From Solirubrobacter sp963736505 (GTDB taxonomy: Bacteria; Actinomycetota; Thermoleophilia; Solirubrobacterales; Solirubrobacteraceae), in the NCBI GenBank assembly GCA_963736505.1, contig CAVTOZ010000001.1:62001-126000 (forward strand): a stretch of DNA of 64,000 nt, in the 5' to 3' direction. This document shows, one piece after another, positions 8,320 to 16,556 of this stretch; the stretch's first letter is position 1; every line of letters begins with the position of its first letter. Made by a program: the position numbers and the translations under genes. The notes beneath the pieces are model-generated. The model was not told where the DNA came from. It was given only the letters and a program-made list of their open reading frames with translations, and did no database searches.

Positions 8320-9789
8320 TCAAGCGGTCTGCGGTTCGTCCATGGCGAGCGAGTCGGTGAGCGTGAGCGCGCCGCCGCCTGCGACCAGGCCGACGATCAC
8401 CGCGAGCACGCCGTAGATGATCTGCTCACCGTGGAAGAACGAGGCCACGAGGTCGGTGCTCCAGGTTCCTGCGGGCAGCTGGGTGGTGACCAGCGCGGCG
8501 ATCAGCGTGCCGACCACGGCAGTGCCGATGCTGGTGCCGACCTCTTGCGCCGTGTCGTTGAGTGCCGCGCCGATGGACGTGCGGTTGCTCGGCATCGCGT
8601 CGACGAGGGCGACGGCGCAGATCGTCATGACGGTGCGCAGTCCGATCGTCATGAACACCATCGAGATCGCGATGGCGAGATAGCCGTGCTCGACGCCCCA
8701 CGAGAGGCCCGCCAGCGAGCCGGCGAGGAGGCCGGCACCGATGACGCAGGCGATGCGGTGGCCAAACCGCTTTGCGAGCCATTCCGATAGGGGCGTCGCG
8801 ACGACCATGGTCACGATGATCGGAAGGTTTGCGAGGCCCGCCCGCACCGGGGTCCAGCCGTAGGCGTACTGGAAGTGCAGGATCAGTCCGAACATCACGC
8901 TGGCCATGGCGATCGACGTCCCGGTCTGCGCGATCGCGGCGCCGCGGACGGTGCCGTTCGAGAACAGGCTGAGATCGAGCATCGGCGACGCGGTGCGGCG
9001 CTCATGTCGCACGAAGGCGACGGCCGCGGCGACAGCGCCGAGGATCGTCGCGACCGTCAGCGCGGAGAGCCAGCCGTGCTCGACGCCGCTGGTCAGCGAG
9101 AAGCAGGCCAGCCCGATGGTGGCGACGCTCAGCACAGCGCCCGGCAGATCGAGCCGGTCGTCGGTCAGGTCCTCCGGCCGGTCGGCCGCGACGCCGAGCC
9201 GGACGCCGATGCAGGCGATCAGGGCGATGGGGGCGTTGACGAGCAGCAGCCACTCCCACCGCACGTGGGCCAGCGCGGTGCCGCCGAGCAGCGGGCCGAG
9301 GATGAACCCGGACATGCCGACGACGATCATCACGGTGATGGCGCGCATGCGCAGCGCCTTGTCGTCGAACAGGCGGAACACGAGCGAGTTGGTGATCGGC
9401 GCCATCGCCGCGGCGGCGATGCCGAGCGCGGCGCGCAGCGCGATGAGCTCGCCGCTGGTCGTGACGAAGATGACGCACAGGCTCAGCAGCCCGAACACGG
9501 CGAGTCCGATCAGCAGCACTCGCCGGCGTCCCAGGCGGTCGGCCATCGATCCGGCGGTCAGCAGCAGGCCGCCGAACGTCAGCGAGTAGGCGCCGGTGAC
9601 CCACTGGAGCGCGGTGGTGCCGCTGCCGAGGTCCCGGCCGATCGTGGGCAGCGCGATCGACAACAACGTGTTGTCGACCATCTCCACGAAGAAGGCCAGG
9701 CAGAGCGCGGCGAGTGGAATCCATGCCGCGCGCAGCGAGGGATACGTGTGCGACGACGAGCGTGTCGGAGTTGCGGTGGGCGCGGTCAT
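8320..9789 (-). CDS. MFS transporter, DHA2 family
   Basis: A 489-aa, 14-helix drug:H+ antiporter-like protein. I take the ATG at 9789 (MTAPTATPTRSSS), which precedes the first helix by a normal distance. Upstream in-frame codons would add an unlikely 45-residue tail. Motifs are EMVDNTLLSIALPTIGRDL in helix 1 and GSMADRLGRRR (motif A variant). It is distinct from the pump at 5584. It is divergent from the toxin-antitoxin pair and convergent with corA, and no dedicated regulator lies beside it. Substrate unknown. Confidence 0.88.
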   Translation of the reverse strand: MTAPTATPTRSSSHTYPSLRAAWIPLAALCLAFFVEMVDNTLLSIALPTIGRDLGSGTTALQWVTGAYSLTFGGLLLTAGSMADRLGRRRVLLIGLAVFGLLSLCVIFVTTSGELIALRAALGIAAAAMAPITNSLVFRLFDDKALRMRAITVMIVVGMSGFILGPLLGGTALAHVRWEWLLLVNAPIALIACIGVRLGVAADRPEDLTDDRLDLPGAVLSVATIGLACFSLTSGVEHGWLSALTVATILGAVAAAVAFVRHERRTASPMLDLSLFSNGTVRGAAIAQTGTSIAMASVMFGLILHFQYAYGWTPVRAGLANLPIIVTMVVATPLSEWLAKRFGHRIACVIGAGLLAGSLAGLSWGVEHGYLAIAISMVFMTIGLRTVMTICAVALVDAMPSNRTSIGAALNDTAQEVGTSIGTAVVGTLIAALVTTQLPAGTWSTDLVASFFHGEQIIYGVLAVIVGLVAGGGALTLTDSLAMDEPQTA

Positions 9790-9907
9790 AGGCTGAGCGT
9801 TGGCGACGCCGCTCGCAGCGTGGTCACACGGCGCTCGCACCGCGCTCGCAAGCCTGGGCCGCAGGTGTGAGGGCGTGTCCGACTCGGTCTCTCGAGACGT
9901 CGGGATC

Positions 9908-9927
9908 GTGTACGCAAACGTGTACAC
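9908..9927. promoter_or_regulatory. Probable operator/promoter of the toxin-antitoxin operon
   Basis: Inverted arms GTGTAC (9908-9913) and GTACAC (9922-9927) lie 8 bp before the antitoxin ATG. They overlap a direct repeat of CGTGTAC (9907-9913, 9919-9925). Type II antitoxins typically bind such short repeats to repress their own operon. Confidence 0.55.
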
Positions 9928-9935
9928 TTCGGGAT

Positions 9936-10220
9936 ATGGCCAAGCACGTCCCGGTCCGGGAGTTCCGCAGCCGGCTCAGCGAACTGCTCGACGATGTCGC
10001 CGATCGCCGCGATCACATCCTCGTCACGCGTAACGGCAAGCCGGCTGCCGCGCTGGTCCCGATCGACGAGTACCAGGCCCTCGAGGAGAGCGCCGAGATC
10101 CTGTCCGACCCAGACGCGCTTGCCGCCATCGAGGCGGGACTCGCCGACCTCAACCGCGGCGACGTCGTCACGCTCGAAGCGCTCCGCGGCGAACTCGCCG
10201 ATCGCCGGCGCACCCGCTGA
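9936..10220 (+). CDS. Phd/YefM-type antitoxin
   Basis: A 94-aa protein beginning MAKHVPVREFRSRLSELLDD, the N-terminal DNA-binding fold of Phd/YefM antitoxins. HILVTRNGKPAAALVPIDEYQALEE-type residues (~30-50) follow, and an acidic, probably disordered tail neutralises the toxin. It sits 6 bp before a RelE/ParE-family toxin. Predicted to repress the pair through the GTGTAC repeats just upstream. Located in a segment rich in transposase debris, consistent with an acquired module. Confidence 0.88.
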   Translation: MAKHVPVREFRSRLSELLDDVADRRDHILVTRNGKPAAALVPIDEYQALEESAEILSDPDALAAIEAGLADLNRGDVVTLEALRGELADRRRTR

Positions 10221-10226
10221 GTCACA

Positions 10227-10490
10227 ATGGCCCACGTCGTGCTGGCCCGACGGGCTCGGGCCAACCTGCTCGAACTCGACTGGCCGCTGATCGATGCGAT
10301 CGAAGACGCGCTCGGCCTGCTCGAGCGAGAACCGGCCGCGGGCCACCAGCTCCGGGGACGGCTCCATGGCCTGCGCTCCCTGCGGGTCGGCAGCTACCGC
10401 ATCATCTACCAGCTCATCGACGACCAGCAAACGGTGCGCGTAGCCGCGATCCTGCACCGTTCCCTCGCCTCCCGCACCGATCCTCGATGA
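10227..10490 (+). CDS. RelE/ParE-superfamily toxin
   Basis: An 87-aa basic protein with the superfamily pattern: LARRARANLLELDWPLIDAI at the N-terminus, then GLRSLRVGSYRIIYQLIDD, where the RVG.YR.IY core forms the central sheet and an Arg is the usual catalytic or RNA-contacting residue, and a C-terminal RVAAILHRS strand. RelE members cleave ribosome-bound mRNA; ParE members target gyrase. The YRIIY and HR features favour the RelE mRNase side, but this is not certain. It pairs with the antitoxin 6 bp upstream. Confidence 0.85.
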   Translation: MAHVVLARRARANLLELDWPLIDAIEDALGLLEREPAAGHQLRGRLHGLRSLRVGSYRIIYQLIDDQQTVRVAAILHRSLASRTDPR

Positions 10491-10592
10491 ACGTGGGCGG
10501 CCCGTGCCGCTCGTCGACAGCGGGGCACGCGTCGATCAGCGCCCGCGACGTCCGCTTCTCGCACATTGCGATCGAGGGCGGATGTGAGTGCC

Positions 10593-10612
10593 GGCGTTCC
10601 CGCGGGAACGCC
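10593..10612. terminator. Perfect 20-bp palindrome between toxin and transposase 3' ends
   Basis: GGCGTTCCCGCGGGAACGCC is a perfect palindrome located between the convergent toxin (ends 10490) and transposase remnant (ends 10644). It may act as a bidirectional terminator or mark an insertion-sequence end. No T-run follows. Confidence 0.45.
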
Positions 10613-10643
10613 GCTGGGTGTCGCTGCGCCCGCGGCGGGCTGC

Positions 10644-11614
10644 TCAGGCCGCCGGCGGCGCGGTGGTGTGCTTGTAGAGCTTGAGCAGGTTGTGGGTGGC
10701 GGTCATGAGCCGCCATTCGGAGCGAGCGGCTGACCTGCCGCGGCGTTGGAAGCGGTCCATCCGGCGGTTGAACTTGGTGTGCGCGAACACGGGCTCGATC
10801 ATGCCCTGGCGCTTGGCGTAGAGCTCGCCGCCACGGTCGCTGGCGAGCATCCGGCGCATGAACACGTAGAGGCCGCCGTCCCAGCCCGGGCGGGCGCCCT
10901 TGCGTTTGCAGGCGTCGGCCGGGATCAGCACCACGGCTCCGCCGCCCGTGAGACGTTCCATCTGCGCCTGGTGCCAGTAGCCGGCGTCCGCGAGCACGAC
11001 CTCGGGCGCGTCCGTGATCCCAGCCCTCGCAAGCTCGGGGTTCGGCGGGCGGCCGAAGCGGCGGCCGTCCTTCATCCGTCCGCGCGCTCGATGGGCCTCG
11101 TGGTCGGCGTTCGCGCGGCACTCGACCGTGCGATGTCTTCATAGCTGCGGCTCGCGTGCGGCGAGGCACTCGCGTGCACCTTCGTGCCATCGATCGCGAC
11201 CACCCCAACGCGAACCAGACCGGCCGCGGCGCAGAGCGCGAGCACCTCGCCGAACAGACCGGCGAACGCCGATTCGTGGCGCTGACGAAAGCGCGCAATC
11301 GTCGTGTGATCGGGTCGCTGGTTCGCGCAGATCACCCGCGTGGCGACATCCTCAACGCAGCGCCGCTCGATCCCTCGCGACGATCGCTCGCCGACCGCGT
11401 AGGCGTAAAGCAACAGCGCCACCATCATCGCCGGATCGTGCGCCGCGCGACCCCACCCGTCGTCGCGATAGGACGCAAGGAACGCCGTCAGATCTATCTC
11501 GGCGACGGCGTCAATCACAAACCACGCGAGGTGATCCTCGGGCAGCCACTCGCGCAGGCTCGGCGGCAACAACAACTCCTGCTCGCGATTACACGCCAGG
11601 AAGTTCTGCGGCAT
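10644..11614 (-). pseudogene. IS1182-like DDE transposase, internally deleted and frameshifted
   Basis: Two reading frames overlap at 11072-11075. The upstream one (180 aa, start 11614) has the family N-terminus (QELLLPPSLREWLPEDHLAWF), the RPDHTTIARFRQRH segment and the first catalytic Asp in VVAIDGTKVHASAS. The downstream one (143 aa, ends 10644) has the second Asp in VVLADAGYW and the Glu in QGMIEPVFAHTKFNRRMDRF. Intact family members are around 450-500 aa. The joined frames lack roughly a hundred residues between the first and second Asp, so this is a non-functional deletion derivative. Terminal inverted repeats could not be defined with confidence. Confidence 0.85.
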
Positions 11615-11755
11615 CCCGGCATCGTCTTAACCCCACCGGACGGACCCCAGCCCGAGCCCCGCCGGGCTCGATCGAACCCCGCCGGCTTGGTAGCTACCGA
11701 TGCGATCCTCCGCTCGTCGTAGGGCGAGAGCAGCGGCCTGGCGTACGCCGCCGGA

Positions 11756-12013
11756 GTGACGGAATGGATGTGGCGCGGAAGACCGAAACGCCACGTCTAT
11801 CCCGTGCTTCGAATCGACCCCGACAACCCCGCGGTCGACAGGACTGACATCTTCTCGAACGGCCTCGTGGGGATCGACATTCCAATCGTGCTGCCGACCG
11901 AGGAGGAAGCGCAAGCCGAGGCCGCGCGCCTCAACGCGCTAAACGGTGACAAGGGCTATCGCTACTACGCCTGGTTGAGCAGGTTCTATCCAGAAGGCCG
12001 ACGCGGGACCTAA
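11756..12013 (+). CDS. Small hypothetical protein
   Basis: An 85-aa frame starting at GTG 11756 (ATG at 11768 is an alternative). The sequence is non-repetitive and amphipathic: HVYPVLRIDPDNPAVDRTDI, a hydrophobic GIDIPIVLP stretch, then an Ala/Glu-rich helix (PTEEEAQAEAARLNALN) and an aromatic end (GYRYYAWLSRFYPEG). I recognise no family. Its composition looks more like a real protein than the antisense frames do, but third-position GC is lower than in neighbouring core genes, in line with acquired DNA. It lies between the transposase remnant and a truncated regulator gene, so it may itself be a fragment. Confidence 0.45.
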   Translation: MTEWMWRGRPKRHVYPVLRIDPDNPAVDRTDIFSNGLVGIDIPIVLPTEEEAQAEAARLNALNGDKGYRYYAWLSRFYPEGRRGT

Positions 12014-12160
12014 CGCGCGTCGCTCCACAGAGGCAGGAGCCACTCGCAAGGGCCCACTTTGTGCAACAGCCACCATTGCATTGCGATAGTGCGGGCCGCC
12101 GCCTCTCGTCATCCAGCGCGCGCCGACGCCACGCATCGGCTTAGCGGGTGAACGCGTGGA

Positions 12161-12490
12161 GTGCGAGTCTCCTCCGGTCAGCATGTCCAGCTCGCCCAGG
12201 AACGAGCCCGGACCGAAGATCGCCATGACCTGCTCCGGCAGCCCGAACGCCGCGAGCCTCACGACTTCCACATCGCCCGCCTCGACCAACATTAAGTCAA
12301 AGTCGACATCCCCGGCGTCGCCCAGAGACGCGCCCGGATCGACGACCATCTCCGTGGAGCGCTCGCGGATGACGTCGAGCTGCGACGCGGTGAGGTCCGG
12401 ATATCCGCCGGATATGTCCCGCGTCTCCACCAACCCTCCATCCGCTTTCCCCGGCTCCGCCCTCACGCGGGTTGGCTTTCGCTTGCTCAT
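12161..12490 (-). pseudogene. Truncated cyclic-nucleotide-binding domain (CRP-like), C-terminus lost
   Basis: From the ATG at 12490 about 110 residues resemble the CRP/cNMP-binding fold: YPDLTASQLDVIRERSTEMV, then the barrel strands, then VMAIFGPGSFLGELDMLTGG, the phosphate-binding cassette region. Resemblance stops abruptly after LTGGDSH near 12161, and the open frame continues with unrelated, Arg/Pro-rich sequence. In actinobacteria this domain often begins a longer protein such as a cNMP-domain thioredoxin reductase. Here the remainder is missing, so it is a decayed fragment. Confidence 0.65.
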
Positions 12491-12530
12491 GCCTTCATCT
12501 CTCGCGTGGAGTTCCGCGGCCAACTTGCGG

Positions 12531-13199
12531 TTACCGCGTTGCGGTGGCTAGTGCCGCGCGGATGGCGTCCTCGCCGGCCGATTGGCCCTTCTCGTTCGAG
12601 TACGGCCCGTACGGGGTTCCCCACACCGGCGTGCCCGTCGCCTGCCGCCAGCTGTCGGCGAGCGGTCCCGCGTCGACCACGCTGTATCCGATGGATTCGA
12701 TGAATTCGGTCACCGCCGCCTTCGCCGGCGCGGAGTCCCCGGCGATCGGCAGGTACGAGCGGTCGGCCGTCCCCGCCGGGCGGGCGAGTGACAGCAGGTG
12801 CTTGTAGAAGATGTTGTTGAACGCTTTCACCAGCATGGCGTCCGGGATGTACCGCAGCAGCAGCTCGCTCGAGGTGAGCGACTGGTCGTCGAGCTCGGGG
12901 ATGTGGCCGTCACGCTCGGGGCCGTAGTTGCACGTGTCGATGACCGTCTTCTGAGCCAGTGGCGCGGCGGGCAAGTCAGGGAAGGCCTTGACCGGCACCG
13001 TGACGACGACGATGTCACCGGCCGCTGCGGCCTCCCCGCTCGTCGCCGCGGACGCCCGCGGCCCCAGTTCCGCGACCGTGTCCACGAGCGTTTCGGGACC
13101 GCGCGAGTTGCTGAGCACGACCTGGTACCCGGCGTCGATGGCAAGCCGCGCGATGGTACTGCCGATCTGTCCGCTTCCGATGAATCCCACAGTTGTCAT
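12531..13199 (-). CDS. NADPH-dependent F420 reductase-like protein
   Basis: A 222-aa Rossmann protein with the dinucleotide motif GFIGSGQIGSTIARLAIDAG at residues 5-24, then LSNSRGPETL (2'-phosphate-contacting region, suggesting NADPH). IVVVTVPVKAFPDLP and VIDTCNYGPERDG follow, characteristic of the F420:NADP oxidoreductase/NpdG-like family. It lacks a dimerisation domain beyond this fold. It overlaps the upstream SDR/NmrA gene by 4 bp (ATGA), so both are co-translated. It belongs with the related reductase at 14199 in one minus-strand group. Confidence 0.85.
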   Translation of the reverse strand: MTTVGFIGSGQIGSTIARLAIDAGYQVVLSNSRGPETLVDTVAELGPRASAATSGEAAAAGDIVVVTVPVKAFPDLPAAPLAQKTVIDTCNYGPERDGHIPELDDQSLTSSELLLRYIPDAMLVKAFNNIFYKHLLSLARPAGTADRSYLPIAGDSAPAKAAVTEFIESIGYSVVDAGPLADSWRQATGTPVWGTPYGPYSNEKGQSAGEDAIRAALATATR

Positions 13200-14146
13200 G
13201 CTTTCAGCGTCCCGTCAGACGGGAAGTAGTGGCCGTTGTCCAAATCGGCGAGCAGGCCGGGCTGAGCGGGTTCCCAGCCGAGGGTCCGGCGCGTGATGAG
13301 GTTGGACGCCGGGTAGCTCTGCGTGACGATGTTCGCGAGAAACCCGAAGTATCCCGGCACCATCAGTTCGTCCACGGGAATGCTCACGGCGGGCAGGCCC
13401 AGGCGGCTGCCGATGGCCTCGGCGATCTCGCGGAGCGGGATCGCCTCGTCCCCAACCGCGTGCCAGTGCTTGCCAGCCGGGCCCCTCTCCAGCGCCAGGC
13501 GGAATAGGGAGGCGAGATCGCGGACGTGCACGGCGTTCCACAGGTTCGCGCCGTCTCCGGGGTAGCCGGCGAAGCCCTTCTCCTTCGCGAGCGCGATCAG
13601 CGTGGGGAGGAAGCCGGCACGATCGGTCGTGCTGTGCGCGATATTGGCAATCCGCACGACCGAAGACCGCACTCCCCGCTCGGCGAGGTCGAGTACGGCG
13701 GTTTCCACGACATTGCGAACCCGGAGGGTTCCCTTGTGCTCATCGCCGACGGGAAGGGCCGGGTCCTCCTCGGTGGCCGGCCGGCCCAGCTGCCCGGACG
13801 AGCCTATGCTCCCCGCGGCGACCAGCGGCTTTCCGGTTCCCGCGAGAGCCTCGCCGTACGCGAGCATTATCGGGAGCTCTGCGGCGGACACGGCGTCCAT
13901 CCCGCCAAACGGAAGCAGGTCTTGCCTGTGCGCGACGTGGATGACGCCGTCGGAGTCGGCGGCTGCCTCCATGAGCCCTTCGAGGTCCTCGAGGTCGCCG
14001 CGGCGCACCTTCGCGCCATGCGCGGACAGCGCCGCCGCGGAGGTGTCGGACCGGGCGAGGCCGGTGACCTCGTGCCCGGCGGCGATGAGCTCGGGGATGA
14101 TGTAGGAACCGGAATGGCCGGTCCCGCCAGTGACGAAGACACGCAT
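13196..14146 (-). CDS. NAD(P)-dependent epimerase/dehydratase-type SDR
   Basis: A 316-aa extended SDR-like protein. The N-terminal FVTGGTGHSGSYIIPELIAAG is the TGxxGxxG cofactor motif, and GDLEDLEGL corresponds to the second acidic patch. The substrate-binding C-terminal half includes HWHAVGDEAIPLREIAEAIG, as in NAD-dependent epimerase relatives of actinobacteria. A catalytic YxxxK is not evident, so it may be an atypical or NmrA-like sensor member. It is followed by the overlapping reductase at 12531 and preceded at 52 bp by the reductase at 14199. Substrate unknown. Confidence 0.85.
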   Translation of the reverse strand: MRVFVTGGTGHSGSYIIPELIAAGHEVTGLARSDTSAAALSAHGAKVRRGDLEDLEGLMEAAADSDGVIHVAHRQDLLPFGGMDAVSAAELPIMLAYGEALAGTGKPLVAAGSIGSSGQLGRPATEEDPALPVGDEHKGTLRVRNVVETAVLDLAERGVRSSVVRIANIAHSTTDRAGFLPTLIALAKEKGFAGYPGDGANLWNAVHVRDLASLFRLALERGPAGKHWHAVGDEAIPLREIAEAIGSRLGLPAVSIPVDELMVPGYFGFLANIVTQSYPASNLITRRTLGWEPAQPGLLADLDNGHYFPSDGTLKA

Positions 14147-14198
14147 GTAGCTGCTCCTTAGGGGGTGATGGGCGGAGGAAGAGGTGGTGCGGGTGCGC

Positions 14199-14822
14199 TC
14201 AGCCGGCGAGGTCGATGCCGAGGGAGAAGTTGAAGTTCCCCACGCCGTGGCGGGCCAGGCTGATCATCAGCAGGCCCGCCCCTTCCAGCCAGCGCGCCAC
14301 CTCCAGGCCGCCGGCATCGAGCGGGCGCAGCCCGAGGCTCTCGATGAACGCCGACACGCTCGCCTTGGCCCGCGCGTCGTCGCCCGCGAAGAGCACGTCC
14401 AACGGGCCGCCCTGGGCCAGGATGTGGCCAAAGACGGTGTTGAACGCCTTCACGACGTTCGCGCTCGCCGGGACGGCCTTGGCGATCTCCTGCGCGCCGG
14501 AAGTGCCGTCAGGGGTGACCAGCCCGGTGGCGTCGGCGTTGGAGGTGTTGGAGATGTCGATGATGATCTTGCCGGCCAGCGCGTCCCCGTATTGGGCGAC
14601 GACCGGCACGGCGCTGGCGTGGGGCACGGCGAGGATGACGAGGTCGCCGGCCGGGGTGGTGCCGAATGTCCCGGCCGTAGCGCCGCCGCCGAGTGCGGCG
14701 GCCAGTTCCTTGGCCTTGGCCGGGTCGCGGCCGATGATCTCGACGGCGTTGCCGCCGGCGAGCGCCCGGGCGGCCAGGGCGCTGGCCATGTTCCCCAGGC
14801 CGATGACGCTGATGCTGCTCAT
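14199..14822 (-). CDS. NADPH-dependent F420 reductase-like protein
   Basis: A 207-aa Rossmann protein: SVIGLGNMASALAARALAGG (residues 5-24) binds the dinucleotide, IIGRDPAKAKELA follows strand 2, and LVILAVPHASAVPVV then IIIDISNTSNAD match the NpdG/F420:NADP oxidoreductase family. KAFNTVFGHILA is also a family signature. Likely first gene of the 14822-12531 operon and divergent from a MarR gene at 15160, which is the probable regulator. Confidence 0.86.
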   Translation of the reverse strand: MSSISVIGLGNMASALAARALAGGNAVEIIGRDPAKAKELAAALGGGATAGTFGTTPAGDLVILAVPHASAVPVVAQYGDALAGKIIIDISNTSNADATGLVTPDGTSGAQEIAKAVPASANVVKAFNTVFGHILAQGGPLDVLFAGDDARAKASVSAFIESLGLRPLDAGGLEVARWLEGAGLLMISLARHGVGNFNFSLGIDLAG

Positions 14823-15159
14823 GGTGTGCCTACTTCCTTCGTGGGCAGTATAGGATCGCTACGCTAGCAGATGCCTGCGCACGCACCTAGTTGGGCCCGC
14901 CGCTACTTCCGCCGGGCCTGCGGCAGGGTCCCTCGGCGGATTCACCACCACGAGCATGGACCGAACCACGGGGTCCCGAACAGTCGGAACCTGGTGCTTG
15001 CCGGGCCCGCTGCTTTCCAGTAGGTATGCACTCGGTCGTATCACATGCGTGCGTGCGCATTTGTATCGACAGAGTGGTGATTGCCCTAAGTTGTAGTTGC
15101 GCGGTGTTAGGCTTCCTTGGACTTTGTCCGGCAAGACCCCTTCGAAGCCCAGCCACACT
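14823..15159. promoter_or_regulatory. Divergent promoter region between reductase operon and marR gene
   Basis: About 340 bp without a convincing gene. An imperfect dyad, ATGCG (15045-15049) facing CGCAT (15056-15060), could be a MarR operator. Further downstream the AT-richer stretch near 15075-15115 could hold a promoter. Nothing else recognisable. Confidence 0.4.
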
Positions 15160-15627
15160 GTGGCCAAGCTGATCACCCCAGAGCAGCAGGACGCTTGGTT
15201 CGCCCTGCTGTTCGCTCACGCGTCGGTCACCGATCGGATTGACCGGGAGCTGCGCGAGCAGCACCGCATCTCGTTCAGCGCCACCGAGATCCTGTGTCGT
15301 CTCCACGACGAGGAGCCGCAGTCGGTGCGGTCGCTCGCTGACCAGCTCGTCAGCGTCAGTCCCACCCGCGCCTCGCGCCTCGTACAGGAACTGGTCGATG
15401 CCGGACATCTGCAGCGCGGCGCCGATCAGGGCGACGGGCGCAAGTCGCTGATCAGCTTCACGAGCAAGGGCCGGCGCTACAGCGAGAAGGTCGCGCGGAC
15501 GTTCGAGGACGCGATTCTTCGGTACTTCATCGAGCCCCTCGACGAAGAGGACATCGAGGCGATCGTTCGGATCTGGGCGAAGCTACGGGCCGCCCAGAAC
15601 GCGGAGCTGAGCGTCGCGAGCCGCTGA
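15160..15627 (+). CDS. MarR-family transcriptional regulator
   Basis: A 155-aa winged-helix protein. GTG at 15160 (VAKLITPEQQDAWFALLFAH) fits the family start better than the in-frame codon at 15097, which would add 21 unrelated residues. The helix-turn-helix reads SVRSLADQLVSVSPTRASRLVQELVDAG, and the wing reads QRGADQGDGRKSLISFTSKG. It is transcribed away from the F420-reductase/SDR operon and is its likely repressor. Inducer unknown. Confidence 0.86.
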   Translation: MAKLITPEQQDAWFALLFAHASVTDRIDRELREQHRISFSATEILCRLHDEEPQSVRSLADQLVSVSPTRASRLVQELVDAGHLQRGADQGDGRKSLISFTSKGRRYSEKVARTFEDAILRYFIEPLDEEDIEAIVRIWAKLRAAQNAELSVASR

Positions 15628-16556
15628 GCGGCCCGCGGCGGTTCTGTCTCAAGCGCCGTGCGCTCCGGCTCGGGGCGTCCTCATGCGGGACAACGACGAT
15701 CGTCCGCCTATCCGGCGCAGCCACGTGGCTTTCATCGCGAAGACGCAGGCCGACGGCGATCTGCGCGCAGTCGCGCGTCGCGTGCTGGGACGCATTCGCA
15801 CGCAGCTTGGTGCCGTCGACCGGGATCCTCCTAAACCGCCCGGACAGCCCTTTGCGCGGTAGCCGCCATGGAATGCAGCAGTCGCCGCACTGCCTCGCCT
15901 ATCGCGTCCAGGCGAAAGGAGAAGCGCAGGAACGGCGGTACATGCGCAGCCCGGGTCGGTAGTCGGTGCGGAGCGCACGGCGTCGCTGCTGGTGCAGGCT
16001 GGTGGCATGGCCAACCAGTCCGGCGCCGCCGCGCTGTTCATGATCGGCTCAATCGGCCTGGGACACGCGGCACCCGACCTCGCGGTGTATCGCGCGGCGG
16101 AACCGATGACGATCGGGGCGGCACTTTGCCGGAGAGGACTCGCGGAAGCACAGTGCAGTGAGCGGAGTGCGTCGGGGGCCCGACACGCATGCCCTCCGGC
16201 AACACGACGACATACAGCCCTCTCCACGGTCGCCCGCGCGCTGTCGAACGCCTCCGCGTCGCTCGCGTCGCGTGCCAGGGGCGCCGGGTGCTCTTCGATC
16301 TTCGCGGTCGGCCTGTCGCTGTTCGATATGGCTCCGGAGCTTGTCCCGTAGGGGGGCGTTCGGGGCGATCAGCCAACATCGAACCAGAAGCCGCCGTGGT
16401 CATCGAGCGCCGAGGCGCGCCGCAACCGCCGCTTCACGGCGAGTCGCACCGCTCCGTCAGGCGATCTCGAGCAATCGAGCCAGCCGCTCGAGCGCGGACT
16501 CTCCGCTTGGGGGACGCACGTCGGCTAGTGAGACATGCCGTCACGCCGGGCTCGAA
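15628..16556. other. Gene-poor region with transposase debris
   Basis: Over 900 bp with no intact gene. One stretch is a clear transposase relic (15717-15839). The rest shows only short frames without recognisable families. A minus-strand frame near 16450-16530 ends in PPSGESALERLARLLEIA and may be the C-terminal end of a lost protein. Confidence 0.5.
15717..15839 (-). pseudogene. IS1182-like transposase fragment
   Basis: The minus strand reads RFRRIPVDGTKLRANASQHA then TRDCAQIA, which matches the first-Asp region of IS1182-type transposases (compare VAIDGTKVHASASPHASRSY at the 10644-11614 remnant). It has no start, no stop context and no further catalytic residues. It is a short relic from a different element copy, since its sequence differs clearly from the other remnant. 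Confidence 0.7.
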
